A stretch of DNA of 64,000 nt from Orientallactaga sibirica (GCA_036365145.1 JAEOAD010001365.1:4549001-4613000); one strand, 5' to 3'; counted from the first letter of the stretch, positions 36,780 to 47,465 are shown. Notes: generated by a model not told the origin, from the letters alone. Translations and numbers: made by a program.

Positions 36780-37920
36780 TGTTTTCTGTAAAAATTTTTA
36801 GAGTTCCAGTATTGCCAGCTCACTGACATACAATTAGAAAATTTAGAATAACCTTCCATTTTCCCAAGACTTAGACTGCATCCCACCCTTGCGTGGGGCT
36901 TCAGGACCTCTATCCTTGTCTACAGAGCCCCTTTTCCCTCTTGGGTGGGGGAGGAGGGGAGGTATTCTTTGAAGGTCAGGAACATGGCAACCATCACACA
37001 TTTAAGCAGTAGCTGTCATGGGACAATAATGCTTCCGTTCTACCCTTAGGAATGGAGTGCTACTGGTCCATTTCTTTATGCAGGAATGTCAGCCATTCCA
37101 ACCCAAGTACAATTTCAGACAGCTAACCCATGGGTGAGCCAGTGCTGACTGAAACTAAGACATCAGGCCTGCTCTGCTGCCTGGCTGCAGCCCAGCCCTG
37201 GGACCACAAGCTCATTTCCCACTGCTTGTCTGCTATTACAGGTTAGAACTTACTCTTGGGCTGCATTGTGTCTCTCAGACCTAAGACACTTAAATAATCA
37301 AGTTTATGATTCACACTTATGGCTGAACACTTTGATAACCTACTGGAAGTACAAGGGAGAGAGGTCTGCCTTCAGCCCCTGACCTTCATCACGCAGGGGC
37401 CCAGAACACTTACCACAGGATCTCCCTGCTTAACTGTCTCAAATGGGACCTTCATTAGAAGGAATTGCTCTTACAGACACGTGTACTGTTGCATGCCCTA
37501 TTTTGCTGGAAGTATCACTCTGGGCTGTTTTGGATAGGAGTGGTATTTGATAGGTAACCTAAGCCTTTGAAAAGTAGATTGTAAAAGAGACCAAAGCTAG
37601 GAATTTTCTAATATTAGAAGTACTACTTGCAGGAAAACTTACCTGCTTTTAGAACTTATGTCTTAGGAACACAAGACAAGTTAGGCGTTAAAGCAGATTC
37701 AGCTGCCCACGACGTCACTGGCTGCCATAACTGGGTTTCTTCTTACTGACACTCGCTGCAACAGCCCATTTCTCCTTAGGACGTTTCCCCACCTGATACT
37801 AATGTCACAGCTGCAACCACACATTTAAACACTTCTGATAGGAAGGGAAAATAATTCAAAATGCTTATTTCTGTTCACTTACATATGATACTAAGATGCC
37901 CAGACTGCTTGAGTTTGCAT
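36780..37920. other. Interval between the convergent genes, no repeat or gene seen
   Basis: Unique-looking sequence between the two 3' ends. No open frame resembles a protein I recognise, and no SINE is visible. Confidence 0.5.
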
Positions 37921-37926
37921 AACAAG

Positions 37927-37932
37927 TTTATT
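37927..37932 (-). terminator. PDCD5: PDCD5 poly(A) signal AATAAA
   Basis: TTTATT on the plus strand, AATAAA in the PDCD5 sense, about 100 nt after the stop codon. It implies a very short 3' UTR (about 38029 to 37910). Confidence 0.85.
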
Positions 37933-38029
37933 TTCCAAAAGGCATATATAGACAGTAAACAAAGTAAACTCGTAACGGATCGTATGTAACCGCCCAGAAC
38001 TACGCCATCAAGTCTCTGAACATCTTTTT

Positions 38030-38077
38030 TCAGTAATCATCATCTTCATCCGAGTCCATTACTTTTCTTCTGTTGAA
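38030..38077 (-). CDS. PDCD5: PDCD5 exon 6 coding part (residues 112-125, stop)
   Basis: Acceptor is a run of C ending in CAG; encodes [15 protein letters not shown] and TGA (38032-38030). The acidic tail with a Ser-Asp-Glu CK2-type site is a family hallmark. Confidence 0.96.
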   Translation of the reverse strand, partial: FNRRKVMDSDEDDDY

Positions 38078-41000
38078 CTGGGGGGGGGGAGGGGATTAAA
38101 TGAGTATCAGAATGTGTTTAATAAAACATAACGTGGGATTTCCTAAGTAACGCTGTTACCTAGGTAAGGAAGGCTCTTTGCGTCTCTAATACAACCCAGT
38201 GGGGGAAGATGGGTGGGACTGAGGTGCGAAGAGCCTTAAAAATTACAACCTTCTCCATAAGCCAGCCAGTCTTTCTGGCTGCCCATGTGTTACAAGAATA
38301 AGAGTTATGGTCTAGGGGTCAGGTCGAGCGCTTAGACACAAATGTATATTCAAGACTGAACTCAGTACCAGCCTTGTCTACGGCCACATGTTCCCCAAGA
38401 CACTTACTTTAACTGTTGTTTTCTTTTCTGTCTGTTGGCTTACTTTTTCAAGTATTTCTATTAAACCTTGTTCTGACACCTAGGAAAACAAGAAAAACAA
38501 AAAAAGTGTTTTAAAGAGCATCCCCAAGCAGACCAAGTCATTGTCTTGCTTTCTAGGGGATGGCAGAATGGCGGTCAGGAATGGAGGGGCAGCTTCCTCA
38601 AAAATGGTCAAAGTTAGCAAGCCCATGGACATCTTGGTCACTACAAGCAGGCAATGACAAGAGCCATAGATACAGGTGCACCCCCACTGCCCATGAGAAG
38701 CTTAACCAACACCACCATCTTCACAAGCTCCAGCTCTTCTCAGGTCTCAGCTCCCCTACAGGACTGGTATTAGAGACACGCATGGCATAGCCAACTGTTA
38801 CGTGGGTCCTGGGGACAGAGCTCGGGGCTCTCATGCTTGCGCAGGAAATGCTCATAACGGCTGAGACATCTCTCCAGCCCACACTAGTGGTATTTTCATT
38901 GACATAAGTTCTGTTTCCAGTGCAGAAGTGTTTAAGCTCGCTGGTCTTGAGTTATTGGGTAACACAGACACCACAGCGATGCCAGGAAAGGAGGAAGACG
39001 AGCATCTTATATCAGCTGAACATCAATCAGGGCTTATAACACATGTGATTACTTTCACCTTTAAAATGTTTTTCAGAGTCAATAAGAAATTTATATTCAG
39101 GCATGAAAACGGCCTGGAAAGCCAAGTTTTTAGAACGTATGTAAAGCTCCCTCAAAGCAGTCATAGCTTACCTTCCCATTAAGCTGTCCATATCTTGCCA
39201 TCTGGATAAGGTAGTTTTCTACTGCTTTAGTTTTTTCAGGCTTTACAAGTGCTAAGTTACTTACTGGAAAAAAAAATGCAAAAAAGCATCAAGACTAAAT
39301 ACACTAACCAGACCTTCAAACTACGCATTAACATTTCCAAAGGACATCACAACTTAAATGTCTGTCAGCAGGTGAAAGGGACAGCAGACAGGGATGTCAC
39401 CTCTCTTAAAAATGAGAAAACCAAAGCCCAGCCTGTCAATCAGTCAGAGCCAAGATCTAACCTGGGCCAACCTCACGCCTTCCTAGATGGCGGCTAATAG
39501 AACGGTGTGTGAATCCTGCTCTGGCGCCTCGCTGCACAAGACACTCAGCTATTCTGATGACTCTCTCTCCTTCCTTTTCACATGGTTTTCCTTTTGAGTT
39601 TTACTATGAAAATCTGAACACAGCACTAAAACTAGTATCAGCCTCTGACTCCCCATCACCCTTGTCAACAGCCGGCAGGCACTCTGTGACTGGCTGCTGG
39701 GAGCAGAGCCACCCCTTGTATCTGCTGAAAATGCACTCAGCAGCCATCTCCATGGGAGAGGAGAGGGTAACTGAGCTGCAATGATTTTTTTTTTTTTTTG
39801 AGGTAAGGTCTCTAACCCAAGTTGACCTGGAAGTCACTATATAGTCTCAGGCTGGCCTTGAACTCACAGCAATCCTCCTACCTCTGCCTCCCGAGTGCTC
39901 GAGTTAAAGGTGTGCCACACCTGGTTGCAATCATGACTTAAAACTGGTTTTCTAGGCTTATAAACTTAACACTTCTTAGATAATGTATATTTTGAGTATC
40001 TTTAAACAAATATTTTATCTACAGATAGAAATGGCTGCATATATATAAAATCTCCATCCATCGAACTAGCTCAAGCCAACTTTATGGGAATAAGGAAATA
40101 GAAAGTGCTTACACCTGGCCCGGGCTGACTGATCCAGAACTTGGGCTAACACAGTGTTTCTCATTTCTGCTTCCCTACAACAAAACATAGGTCAGGCAAA
40201 ATTAGAACTAAGCTGTCAGCATGCCTACTGAACAAAGTAATGCATTCCATTTATTAAGGGACACCTTAATGGTGGTACACAGACTGCAATGCTAGGGGCC
40301 TCTGCCTTCAGGGGCCAGCTCTTATTACACGGGTGCACACCTACCAGCACAGCAAGAAAGTCCACTTCCTTATGTTGCACAGCAACTTAAGTACCCCGAG
40401 ACTCATGCTGCAAGCGTGCAGTGAAGTGTGAGCCATGAGAAGACCAAGGGACCTACCTGTGCACTTTCTCTTAGTGGTGAGGCTGGGGCCTATGGAGGCC
40501 ATGAAAGAGCCAAAGGTAACTGAGGCCCAGGAGAACCAGATCCCATGTTTAAAACTCTTGGGTCCGTATTTTGTGTGTGTGTGTGTGGGGGGGGGTGACC
40601 GCAGGAATGACATTGTAACTCTATCTTTGCTTTCTTCCTACCTACCCAACTAGTGCATGGCACGCTGGTTTCAAACCTTTTTAGCTTTTGTGGAGATAAG
40701 TCTAGCTACAGAGCCCAGGCTGGCCTGGAACTCACTATGTAGCCCAGGGCCAGCCTCAAGCTCTCAAATCTTTCCTCCCTCAGCTTCTTGTGCTTCAAGT
40801 ATATGCTACCACATTGGTTGCTGAACTTTTTCAAAAGAAGTTTTTTCTTCCTTATGTATCCAATGAAGCCCTTCAAGGAACCTAACACACAGACCAGACC
40901 ATAGCAGAGACATTCCAGCTGACTTAAAGGAAGTGCTGGGGACCGGTGTGGTGGCGCACACCTTTAATCCCAGCACTCGGGAGGCAGAGGTAGGAGGATC

Positions 41001-43265
41001 ATCGTGAGTTTGAGGCCACCCTGCGAAAACATAGTGAGTTCCAGGTCAGCCTGGACTAGAGTGAAACCCTACCTCGAAAAACCAAAATAAATAAATAAGT
41101 AAAAATAAATAAAGGAAGTGTTGAGGCTGGCTGTGCCTGGTATCTGGGGCTTGTGGAAGTGGGCTTAAAAAACCTCACTTCCATAGGCAATTTCCTCATA
41201 GCTCCTGGACAGTTCAGCTCTGCCATGAACTACGAACTGCAATCATTATCTTTCCCTGAACCTAGGAGGCCACGGGCTGTAAGATGCACACCGCAGTTTA
41301 GCCTGTCCTAACAGTAGTGGAGACTGAACCCAGGGCTTCTCGTATGTTAGGCAATCTCTCTACCACTGAACTACATTCCCAAGCCTCCCCTTTAAAGGTT
41401 CTCTTCACTTGGAGGCAGGATCTTGTTAAGTTGCCCCGGCAAGCTTTGAACTTGCAGTCCTCCTACCTCAGCCTCCCAGGTGCTGGGATTATGGGCGTGA
41501 GCCACCACACCCAAGCTGCACACCAAGAGAAACCTTTTCAGAGGAGTTTCCCAGCAAGGTGGATGGAACAAATACTAACAAACTACCCTCAAACATGGAT
41601 GGTGTGACAATCAGTTTTATGTTTCTTACCAGTTTTTAAATATTTTTAAAATATATATATTTTATTTATTTGACAGAGAGAAAAAGGGGGGGAGAGAGAC
41701 AGACAGAAAGGGAGAGAATGGACGCACAGGGCCTCTAGCCACTGCAATGAACTCCAGATGCATGCATCCCCTGTGCATCTGGCTTACGTGGGTTCTGGAG
41801 AATCGAACCAGGATCCTTTGGCTTTGTAGGCAAATGCCTTAATCGCTAAGCTATCCCTCCAGCCCCCTTACTACAATTTTTCAAACGGTACTATGGCAGG
41901 GCATCACATGCACCCAGTAAAATGTCACTGAGTATCTGCATGTCTGCGGGTGCTCTGCCATGTGGGAGGGTAATGTAATAGAACAGTGTAAGTTAATGTT
42001 GACTGAACACTTCCTGTGAGGCACTGCACCCAGGTGATCCTCACACACCCCCTTTGAAGCAGTTCTACTGTGCTTAGTAAAGCACCAGCCAGCGACGTTG
42101 ATCCAAGGTATTTACACAGGGCTCCACACACAGTTATCAAATTAAATCTAAAGGGAAGATACCTTGAGGCAGACTTATGGAAAAAGAAATCACTACTCCA
42201 GCATGGCCTTTAAGATTCATATATCTATTAAAATTACTACAGAAAAGAAAAAATATCCACTTGGTGAAAAGGCCGGACTGCCAGCTCCTACCTTTGCTTC
42301 GCTTCTTGGTGGGCAGCATCGCCAGGATCCTGGGGGGGGGGGCGGGGGGGAGAGAGAAAGTTTACTTTCTAGAAGCTATGCAGAATCCACAGGTGGAGCG
42401 CATCATTATCCTACTTACTACCTGGGAGGCTGAGGCAGAAAGATCCCGAGTTACAGGCCAGCCTAGGCTGCATAAGGGGAGCTCACCTCCAAACAAACAA
42501 GTGAGAAAAATGTAAAGAACCTGATCGCTTTTCTGACATAACAGGCTCCCGATGTGGCGGGGCCAGCTCACCTAATAAATGACAGCTGGGTCTCAAAAAA
42601 GTCCACGAGACATTTCCAGTGGCTACGTTTTTGTCAAGTCTCCCGGAGCTGGGGATGGTCAGCATCCCACCCTTGATGCACCTCAGCCTCAGCGTGGACG
42701 GGGCTTCTAGAAAGTCACAATCGAATAGACTGCTGTCTGCGAACTCGAACATTCCTTCCCTGGACAGTTGAGCCGCTGGGCTGGTCACCAAATCCTACTC
42801 TTATTTATTTCTTTATTTTTCGAGGTAGGGTCTCGCTCTAGCTCAGGCTGATCTGGAATTCACTATGTGGTCTCAGGATGGCCTCGAACTCACGGCGATC
42901 CTCCTACCTCTGCCTCCCAAGTGCTGGGATGAAAGGCGAGCGCCACCACGCCCGGGAAAACCCTCCTCTTGGGATTGGGGAGGGATTTTCAGAAAACCGA
43001 ACGTGTCGTCGGTCCCGCCCGGTCCGGGGCGGGGCGCGGCGAGCCTCGAGCATCCCCGGCGCGGCGGAAGAAGACCCCGCGGCCCCCGCCCCGAGCTCCA
43101 GGGCGACCCGGGAGGCGCCCCGCCCACAGGCCCCGCGCGGGCCGGGCAGAACCGGGCCGGCCCGGGCGGCCTCCCCCGCGGCCCCGTCCGCACGCTCACC
43201 CCGTGCTTCGCCTGCAGCTCGGCCAGCCTCTGCTTGCGCAGCGCCTCCAGCTCCTCGTCCGCCAT
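38030..43265 (-). CDS. PDCD5: PDCD5 (programmed cell death 5), six exons, complete
   Basis: Joined exons on the minus strand: 43265-43200, 42329-42292, 40174-40113, 39263-39172, 38479-38408, 38077-38030. They total 378 nt, 125 codons plus TGA, exactly the usual family length. The product starts [20 protein letters not shown] and ends [11 protein letters not shown]. Family knowledge: a small, conserved helical-bundle DNA-binding-related protein, nuclear and cytosolic, linked to apoptosis (TIP60/p53) and to the chaperonin CCT. It converges with ANKRD27; the two transcripts end about 2.2 kb apart. The promoter is a CpG island. All introns are GT-AG. The exon-3 donor has to be read as AGGT/GTAAGC, not AG/GTGTAAG, to keep the frame. 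Confidence 0.97.
38408..38479 (-). CDS. PDCD5: PDCD5 exon 5 (residues 88-111)
   Basis: A 72-nt phase-0 exon encoding [20 protein letters not shown] then TTVK; acceptor CCTAG, donor AAA/GTAAGT. Confidence 0.95.
38795..38880 (-). mobile_element. SINE head fragment (PDCD5 intron 4)
   Basis: ACGTGGGTCCTGGGGACAGA to CTGAGACATCTCTCCAGCCC. Confidence 0.6.
39172..39263 (-). CDS. PDCD5: PDCD5 exon 4 (residues 57-87)
   Basis: Acceptor TTTCCAG; encodes [20 protein letters not shown] and [11 protein letters not shown]; donor AAG/GTAAGC. This is the helical core. Asn-Gly replaces the human Ser-Glu near its end. Confidence 0.95.
39785..39925 (-). mobile_element. B1 SINE (PDCD5 intron 3)
   Basis: T13 tail, GAGGTAAGGTCTCTAACCCA to GTGCCACACCTGGTTGC; a few bases deleted. 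Confidence 0.85.
40113..40174 (-). CDS. PDCD5: PDCD5 exon 3 (residues 35-56)
   Basis: Acceptor TTGTAG; encodes [20 protein letters not shown] plus R. The donor AGGT/GTAAGC joins to exon 4 to give ARLSNLALV; the overlapping GT two bases earlier would cause a premature stop. Confidence 0.94.
40690..40815 (-). mobile_element. Old B1-type SINE (PDCD5 intron 2)
   Basis: GAGCCCAGGCTGGCCTGGAA and flanks; strongly diverged. Confidence 0.55.
40940..41115 (+). mobile_element. B1 SINE (PDCD5 intron 2)
   Basis: GACCGGTGTGGTGGCGCACA to A-rich tail; GGAAGTG (40929 and 41116) may be part of a target duplication. Confidence 0.9.
41325..41515 (-). mobile_element. Old ID-like and B1-type fragments
   Basis: CTCTACCACTGAACTACATTC (about 41358) is an ID head in reverse; 41405-41515 is a worn B1. 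Confidence 0.55.
41655..41868 (-). mobile_element. tRNA-derived SINE (PDCD5 intron 2)
   Basis: ATTTTATTTATTTGACAGAG to TAAGCTATCCCTCCAGCCC. Confidence 0.88.
42292..42329 (-). CDS. PDCD5: PDCD5 exon 2 (residues 23-35)
   Basis: A 38-nt exon encoding [12 protein letters not shown] plus two bases of Arg35; acceptor C-tract plus CAG, donor AAAG/GTAGGA. Confidence 0.93.
42405..42490 (+). mobile_element. Old B1-type fragment (PDCD5 intron 1)
   Basis: CTACCTGGGAGGCTGAGGCA to GAGCTCACCTCC. Confidence 0.5.
42815..42955 (-). mobile_element. B1 SINE at the edge of the PDCD5 CpG island
   Basis: TTTCGAGGTAGGGTCTCGCT to CACCACGCCCGGG; still CpG rich, so probably young or methylation-protected. 245 bases from PDCD5 exon 1. 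Confidence 0.9.
43200..43265 (-). CDS. PDCD5: PDCD5 exon 1 (residues 1-22)
   Basis: ATG at 43265-43263, in the context GCGCCATGGCGGAC. Encodes [20 protein letters not shown] and HG; donor GGG/GTGAGC. Human has Arg where this has Lys at residue 11. Confidence 0.96.
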
Positions 43266-43329
43266 GGCGCGGGGCACAGCTCCGCTCCGCTCGCCCGCAA
43301 GCCCACGGCGCGGACGCGGCGACCCTCAC

Positions 43330-43341
43330 CGCGCACGCGCG
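43330..43341. promoter_or_regulatory. NRF1 binding site
   Basis: CGCGCACGCGCG fits the NRF1 consensus YGCGCAYGCGCR at all 12 positions, 65 bases upstream of the PDCD5 ATG, the usual place for NRF1 in housekeeping promoters. Confidence 0.7.
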
Positions 43342-43359
43342 CGCCACGCTCAGCCCTCG

Positions 43360-43364
43360 CCAAT
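43360..43364 (+). promoter_or_regulatory. CCAAT box (NF-Y), inverted with respect to PDCD5
   Basis: CCAATCG on the plus strand, about 95 bases upstream of the PDCD5 ATG; inverted ATTGG boxes at this distance are common NF-Y sites. Confidence 0.5.
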
Positions 43365-43585
43365 CGAACGCCGAGCGTTTCCCCACGCTACACCGCCCAC
43401 CTCGGCCAGGGCGCTGTGGAGAGAACCGATGCTGCGATCGAGGGCTGCTCTCAGTCCCGTGACCATGGGCAGAAACACGACACCTTCCCCCATACGCCCC
43501 CGCCGCAGAACCGTGGGCTGGGCACCTCTGGGTGTTCGGGGTTCGGCTGAGCCAGGCCTGGACCTTGTTTTAAAATAATAATCTA

Positions 43586-43985
43586 GGGCTGGAGAGATGG
43601 CTTAGCGGTTAAGGCGTTTGCCTGCAAAGCAAAAGGACCTAGGTTCGATTCCCCAGGACCCACGAAAGCCAGATGCACAAGGGAGACGCATGCATCTGCA
43701 GTTCATTTGCAGTGACTGGAGGTCCTGGTGCACCCATTCTCTCTCTCTCTCTCTGCCTCTTTCTCTCTTTCAAATAAATAAATTTTATATATACATATAT
43801 ATATATATATATATTGTTTGTTTGTTTGTTTGTTTTTGTTTTTCGAGGTAGGGTTTCACTCTGGCCCAGGCTGACCTGGAATTCACTATGTAGTCTCAGG
43901 ATGGCCTCAAACTCATGGCGATCCTCCTACCTCTGCCTCCCAACTGCTGGGATTAAAGGTGTGTGCGTGGCAAAATATATATATA
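43586..43985. mobile_element. tRNA-derived SINE (+) then B1 SINE (-)
   Basis: 43586-43785 is GGGCTGGAGAGATGGCTTAG to CAAATAAATAAAT, a (TA)n follows, and 43826-43970 is a B1 with (GTTT)n tail in the opposite direction. Confidence 0.9.
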
Positions 43986-44017
43986 ATTTTAAAAGATTTA
44001 AAAAATAATAATATAGG

Positions 44018-44478
44018 GGCTGGGAGAGATGGTTCAGCAGTTAAAGACACTTGCATTGCAAAGCCTGAAACCCGGGTTTGACTCCCCAGTACCCACGTAA
44101 AGCCAGATGCACAAAGTGGCCCTTGCATCCGTAGTTTGTTTGCAGTGGATGGAGGAGGGCCTGGTGTGTCCATTCTGTCTGTTTCTTTTCCCTTTCCTCT
44201 CTCTCTGCTTGTGAATAAATTTTTTAAATTATTTTTATTTTTTTAATTTGAGAGACAGAGAAAGAGGCAGAGAGAGACAGAGAGAGGGAGAATGGGTGTG
44301 CCAGGGCCTTCAACTGCTACAAATGAACTCCAGACATGTGCACCCCTTATGTGCATGTGCAACATTGTGTGCTTGTGTCACTGTGCATCTGGTCACAGTG
44401 GGACCTGGAGATTCAAACATGATTTCTTAGGCTTCACAGGCAAGCACCTTAACAGCTAAGTCATCTCTCCAGCCCTAA
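44018..44478. mobile_element. Two facing tRNA-derived SINEs
   Basis: 44018-44222 plus strand (GGGGCTGGGAGAGATGGTTC, end GTGAATAAAT), joined tail to tail to 44230-44478 minus strand. Together they form an inverted repeat with a small loop. Confidence 0.9.
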
Positions 44479-44699
44479 AAAAAAAAATTTTTTTTAAAGC
44501 CAACCTGTAGCCTTACATCAAGGGTCTTGGATTCATTTTTCTCTTTCTGTCTTTCTTATCCCACAGGCCACACACTTGTCTCTCTTCAAAAACCTCTTTA
44601 GGATTGGATCCCATCCCATCTCCTCCTCCATTCTCTGCTTTGGACATATCACTTTTCTTTTCCTCTGGATGACTGTGCTGGCTTCACAGCAGAATGAAC

Positions 44700-45010
44700 A
44701 AATGTAGACATGCTGTGAGTGTTTTAAGTAAAGATACAAAATGGAAACACGCCTTACTAAGCAACCCATGAAAAATGTAATGCATGCAGGCGGCAGACAG
44801 GAGTGGACCATCATGACCACCCAGAGATTTAGCAAGTATTCTTGCTCCCCTCTCGGTCGGTATGTGAATGTGCACTAGCAAAAGAATAATGCCAGCATGA
44901 TTAAGAAGATACGTGCATGTGTGCACACAGGCATGCATGCATGTACCTGAGCACACACACCAATGATAGATTTCTTGTCCCTGTGACAAAACACCTGAAA
45001 TAACTTACAG
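44700..45010. other. Intergenic, no feature seen
   Basis: Only a short CATG/CACA-rich stretch at 44913-44960 is visible; no gene or clear repeat. Confidence 0.4.
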
Positions 45011-45022
45011 AATGTAGGAATT

Positions 45023-45361
45023 TGTCACCCTCAGCTTCTCGTTGCGGGGACAAAACGCCTTACTGAAAGCAGCTGATGGGAAGGAAGGGTTTATTTAGGC
45101 TTACAGTCTTAAGCAGAAGCTTCACATGGTGGGGGAACGTGGTAAGAATAAAAAGCAGGAAATCGCATGGCACCACATCATCTGGGTGAAGTAGTTTAAG
45201 TGAGCTGACTAGCACTGGCAAGACGGGTTAAGAAACCTCCAGGTCGGTCCCCAGGAACACACCTCCTCCAGCAAGCTTCCACCTCCCAGCTTGCCAGCAG
45301 CTGGGGACCAAGTATTCAAAACCCATGAGGCCAGGGCGAACATCTCATTCAAACCACCACA
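45023..45361 (-). mobile_element. Solo LTR (MaLR-like), 339 bp
   Basis: Starts TGTCACCCTCAG and ends TTCAAACCACCACA; flanked by GAATT (45018-45022) and GAATG (45362-45366), a 4-of-5 match. Its length equals the LTR at 99-615 without its B1. Confidence 0.65.
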
Positions 45362-45554
45362 GAATGATTCCTGGCCACAGTTTCAGAGCGTTGAGCCCAT
45401 GGTTTCTTGGCCTTGTGTACCTGGTGGGAGTGTGAAACATAAGACAGCTGCTCACCTCATGGTGCACAGGAAGCAGAAAGGAGAGGGCGAAGCAGCTAGG
45501 GCTGGGTCTGAGCCCCTAGGGAACTCCCCTGGTGTCGTGGACAGTTTCCACGTT

Positions 45555-46440
45555 GCTGGGATGAACATCCAACCAAACACACTTTTATGCGAGGAAGGGA
45601 TTGATTTCAGGCTTACAGATCCAGGGGAAGTCCTATCAATGGTGGAAGAAGCTGGCTCCCATTCATAAATCCAAGCAGAGAGAGAAGAACCACCAGCAGC
45701 CAGCAAACACCAAAAAAGCAGCGAGCAGGGAGGAACTGGCAGCAAGCTGGAGGCGCCAGAGCTCAGACCTCTCTGCATACCTTTGGGCTGGAATTCAGAT
45801 CGGCCCCAGTGACACTCCGCACAGCAGGACTCTGCTCAGTTCTGCCCTGTCAGAATGGCACTTTCTGTCTGCTGTCAAGATGGCTACGTGGGAATGTCCT
45901 GTTGCCAGAGAAGAGGCCGCTGTCCAAGTGGGAGGAGTCTGGGAGTGGGCTGTGCCAGATATATTGGGAAGCATTGCCTGTCTGTGTTGGGGGGAGGTAA
46001 TAAGGCCTTTCTGGGGGACACAATCTCTTTGGTACCACTCCAGGCAGCTTTTGGAAGTCCATAGAAAGGAAGGGAGAGAGGGAAGGAGGGAAGCAAAGAA
46101 GGAAACAGGGAGGCAAGGACTGTAGAAGGGAGAGGGAGGAGGCACCGAAGAAAGAAGGGAGACCAGGAAGGAGAAGACGCTGGCAGGAAGTATCCGGTGC
46201 CAGCACAGGTGGTACAAGCGGGGTATTCTGGGCTTCCTGGGATTTTCCCCTAACTTTGGCTTCTTGCCCCTTGTAGTAGCAACAGGACAGTAGTCCAGAA
46301 TCCCACCAGGGCAGTGCCTACAAAACAAAACCAGTTTTCCCTCTGCCATCTTCCCCCATCTTCCTCTTCCCAGGACAAGGCCACCTTCTCTGGCACCACA
46401 GGGCCTGGTGTCACATCCCAGCAGCAGAGGGAGCCCACAC
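45555..46440. other. LTR-like repeat fragment and purine-rich tract
   Basis: 45555-45790 resembles the LTR family (GGAAGGGATTGATTTCAGGC TTACAGATCC). 46060-46190 is a GGAA/GGGA-rich tract. Long open frames here come from low-complexity sequence. Confidence 0.4.
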
Positions 46441-46884
46441 TCTACCAAAAGGGATCGAATTTCTCATTGTGCTACAAAGCAGAAAGTATCATAATTGTTT
46501 GGGGGTGGTTGGTTTTTTTTTTTTTTTTTCGGCCATCAGTATGTCCTCATAGATGAGATGCCAGTCTCTCTCCTACATCTCTGGTGATGTGAGTTCATGT
46601 TCCATGATGGCACCATGTGCCCAGATTCGCTCCAAGAATGTCACAGCCAGCTTAGCTGGTGACCCTGGCCTTCGGTGCTGTTCCTTCGGCATGTTGCCTT
46701 GGGTGTTGTCACCTGACACACTTGGAGGTTACACCTTTGCCAGTTTATTACTAGCTATGAGCCTTCCTACAGCTGATCAGTTATGCCAAGGAAAGGGTAC
46801 CATGGGATGTGCCAACAATGACAAGCGGCATGAAGCAGGAGGAGAGTTTGGCCCATTCAAAAACACAAAACAAAACAAAACAGG

Positions 46885-47075
46885 GCTGGAGAGATGGCTT
46901 AGTGGTTAAGGTGTTTGCCTGCAAAGCCAAAGGATCTAGGTTCGATTCCCCAGAACCCATGTAAGCCAGATGCACAAGGTGGCACATGGTCTGGAGGCTG
47001 AGGCAGGAAGATCATGAGTTTAAAGCCAGCCTGGGCTATGTGACGAAACCCTGTCTCAAAAATCCAAAATTACAC
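46885..47075 (+). mobile_element. tRNA-derived SINE joined to an old B1 tail
   Basis: GGGCTGGAGAGATGGCTTAG to GTGGCACATGGTCTGGAG, then GCTGAGGCAGGAAGATCATG to CTCAAAAATCC from a B1-type element. Confidence 0.8.
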
Positions 47076-47311
47076 ACACACATGAGAAGCAGTGAAAGTA
47101 AGAAAAATCTGCAGACACAAAGTACGTCGGTGGGTTGTGTCTGACTGTGTGCAGCAGCCGCCCATCATCTTCACCTCTCTAAGTGATGGATGTTGATGCT
47201 TCTTTGCAAGCTATATTACATACAGTTGTCCCCAGTACACAGAATGGCTTTTTTGTTGTTTATTTGGTCAGGGTCTTGATATGTAGCCCCACGCTGGCTT
47301 CACACTCATGC

Positions 47312-47465
47312 TCCTAGGCAGGCGTGGTGGCGCACACCTTTAATTCCGGTACTTGGGAGGCAGAGGTAGGAGGATCGCCCTGAGTTTGAAGCCACTCTGA
47401 GATGACATAGTAAATTCAAGGTCAGCCTGGGCTTAAGCAAGACCCTACCTCAGAAACAAACAAAG
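47312..47465 (+). mobile_element. B1 SINE, nested in an older B1
   Basis: AGGCGTGGTGGCGCACACCT to AACAAACAAAGAAAC; the host copy shows on both sides (AGGGTCTTGATATGTAGCCC before and TGAGTGCTGGGATTGCAAAC after), linked by the duplicated ACTCATG. Confidence 0.8.

Larger units (their letters stand above)
42990..43560 (-). promoter_or_regulatory. PDCD5: PDCD5 CpG-island promoter
   Basis: The densest CpG and GC stretch in the window surrounds PDCD5 exon 1. There is no TATA box near the start. GC boxes (GGGGCGGGGC) lie in intron 1. Transcription should start a short way upstream of 43265. The island stops sharply at a B1 SINE (about 42955) on its downstream side and at a tRNA-derived SINE (about 43585) upstream. 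Confidence 0.85.

Noticed and set aside
39172..40174. PDCD5 as a broken gene with a two-base frameshift at the exon 3-4 junction
   Set aside because: The frameshift appears only if the first of two overlapping donors is used; with the AGGT/GTAAGC donor the protein is intact.
37927..43265. PDCD5 as a processed pseudogene
   Set aside because: It has five introns with correct splice sites, a promoter CpG island and the conserved position next to ANKRD27.
42873..43578. Long plus-strand and minus-strand open frames through the PDCD5 CpG island
   Set aside because: High GC removes stop codons. Only the minus-strand frame of exon 1 (22 codons) matches a known protein; the rest is intron, promoter or B1.
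45795..46448. 217-codon minus-strand open frame
   Set aside because: Low-complexity Ser/Pro/Leu-rich translation of a GGAA-rich tract and an LTR-like piece; no recognisable domain.
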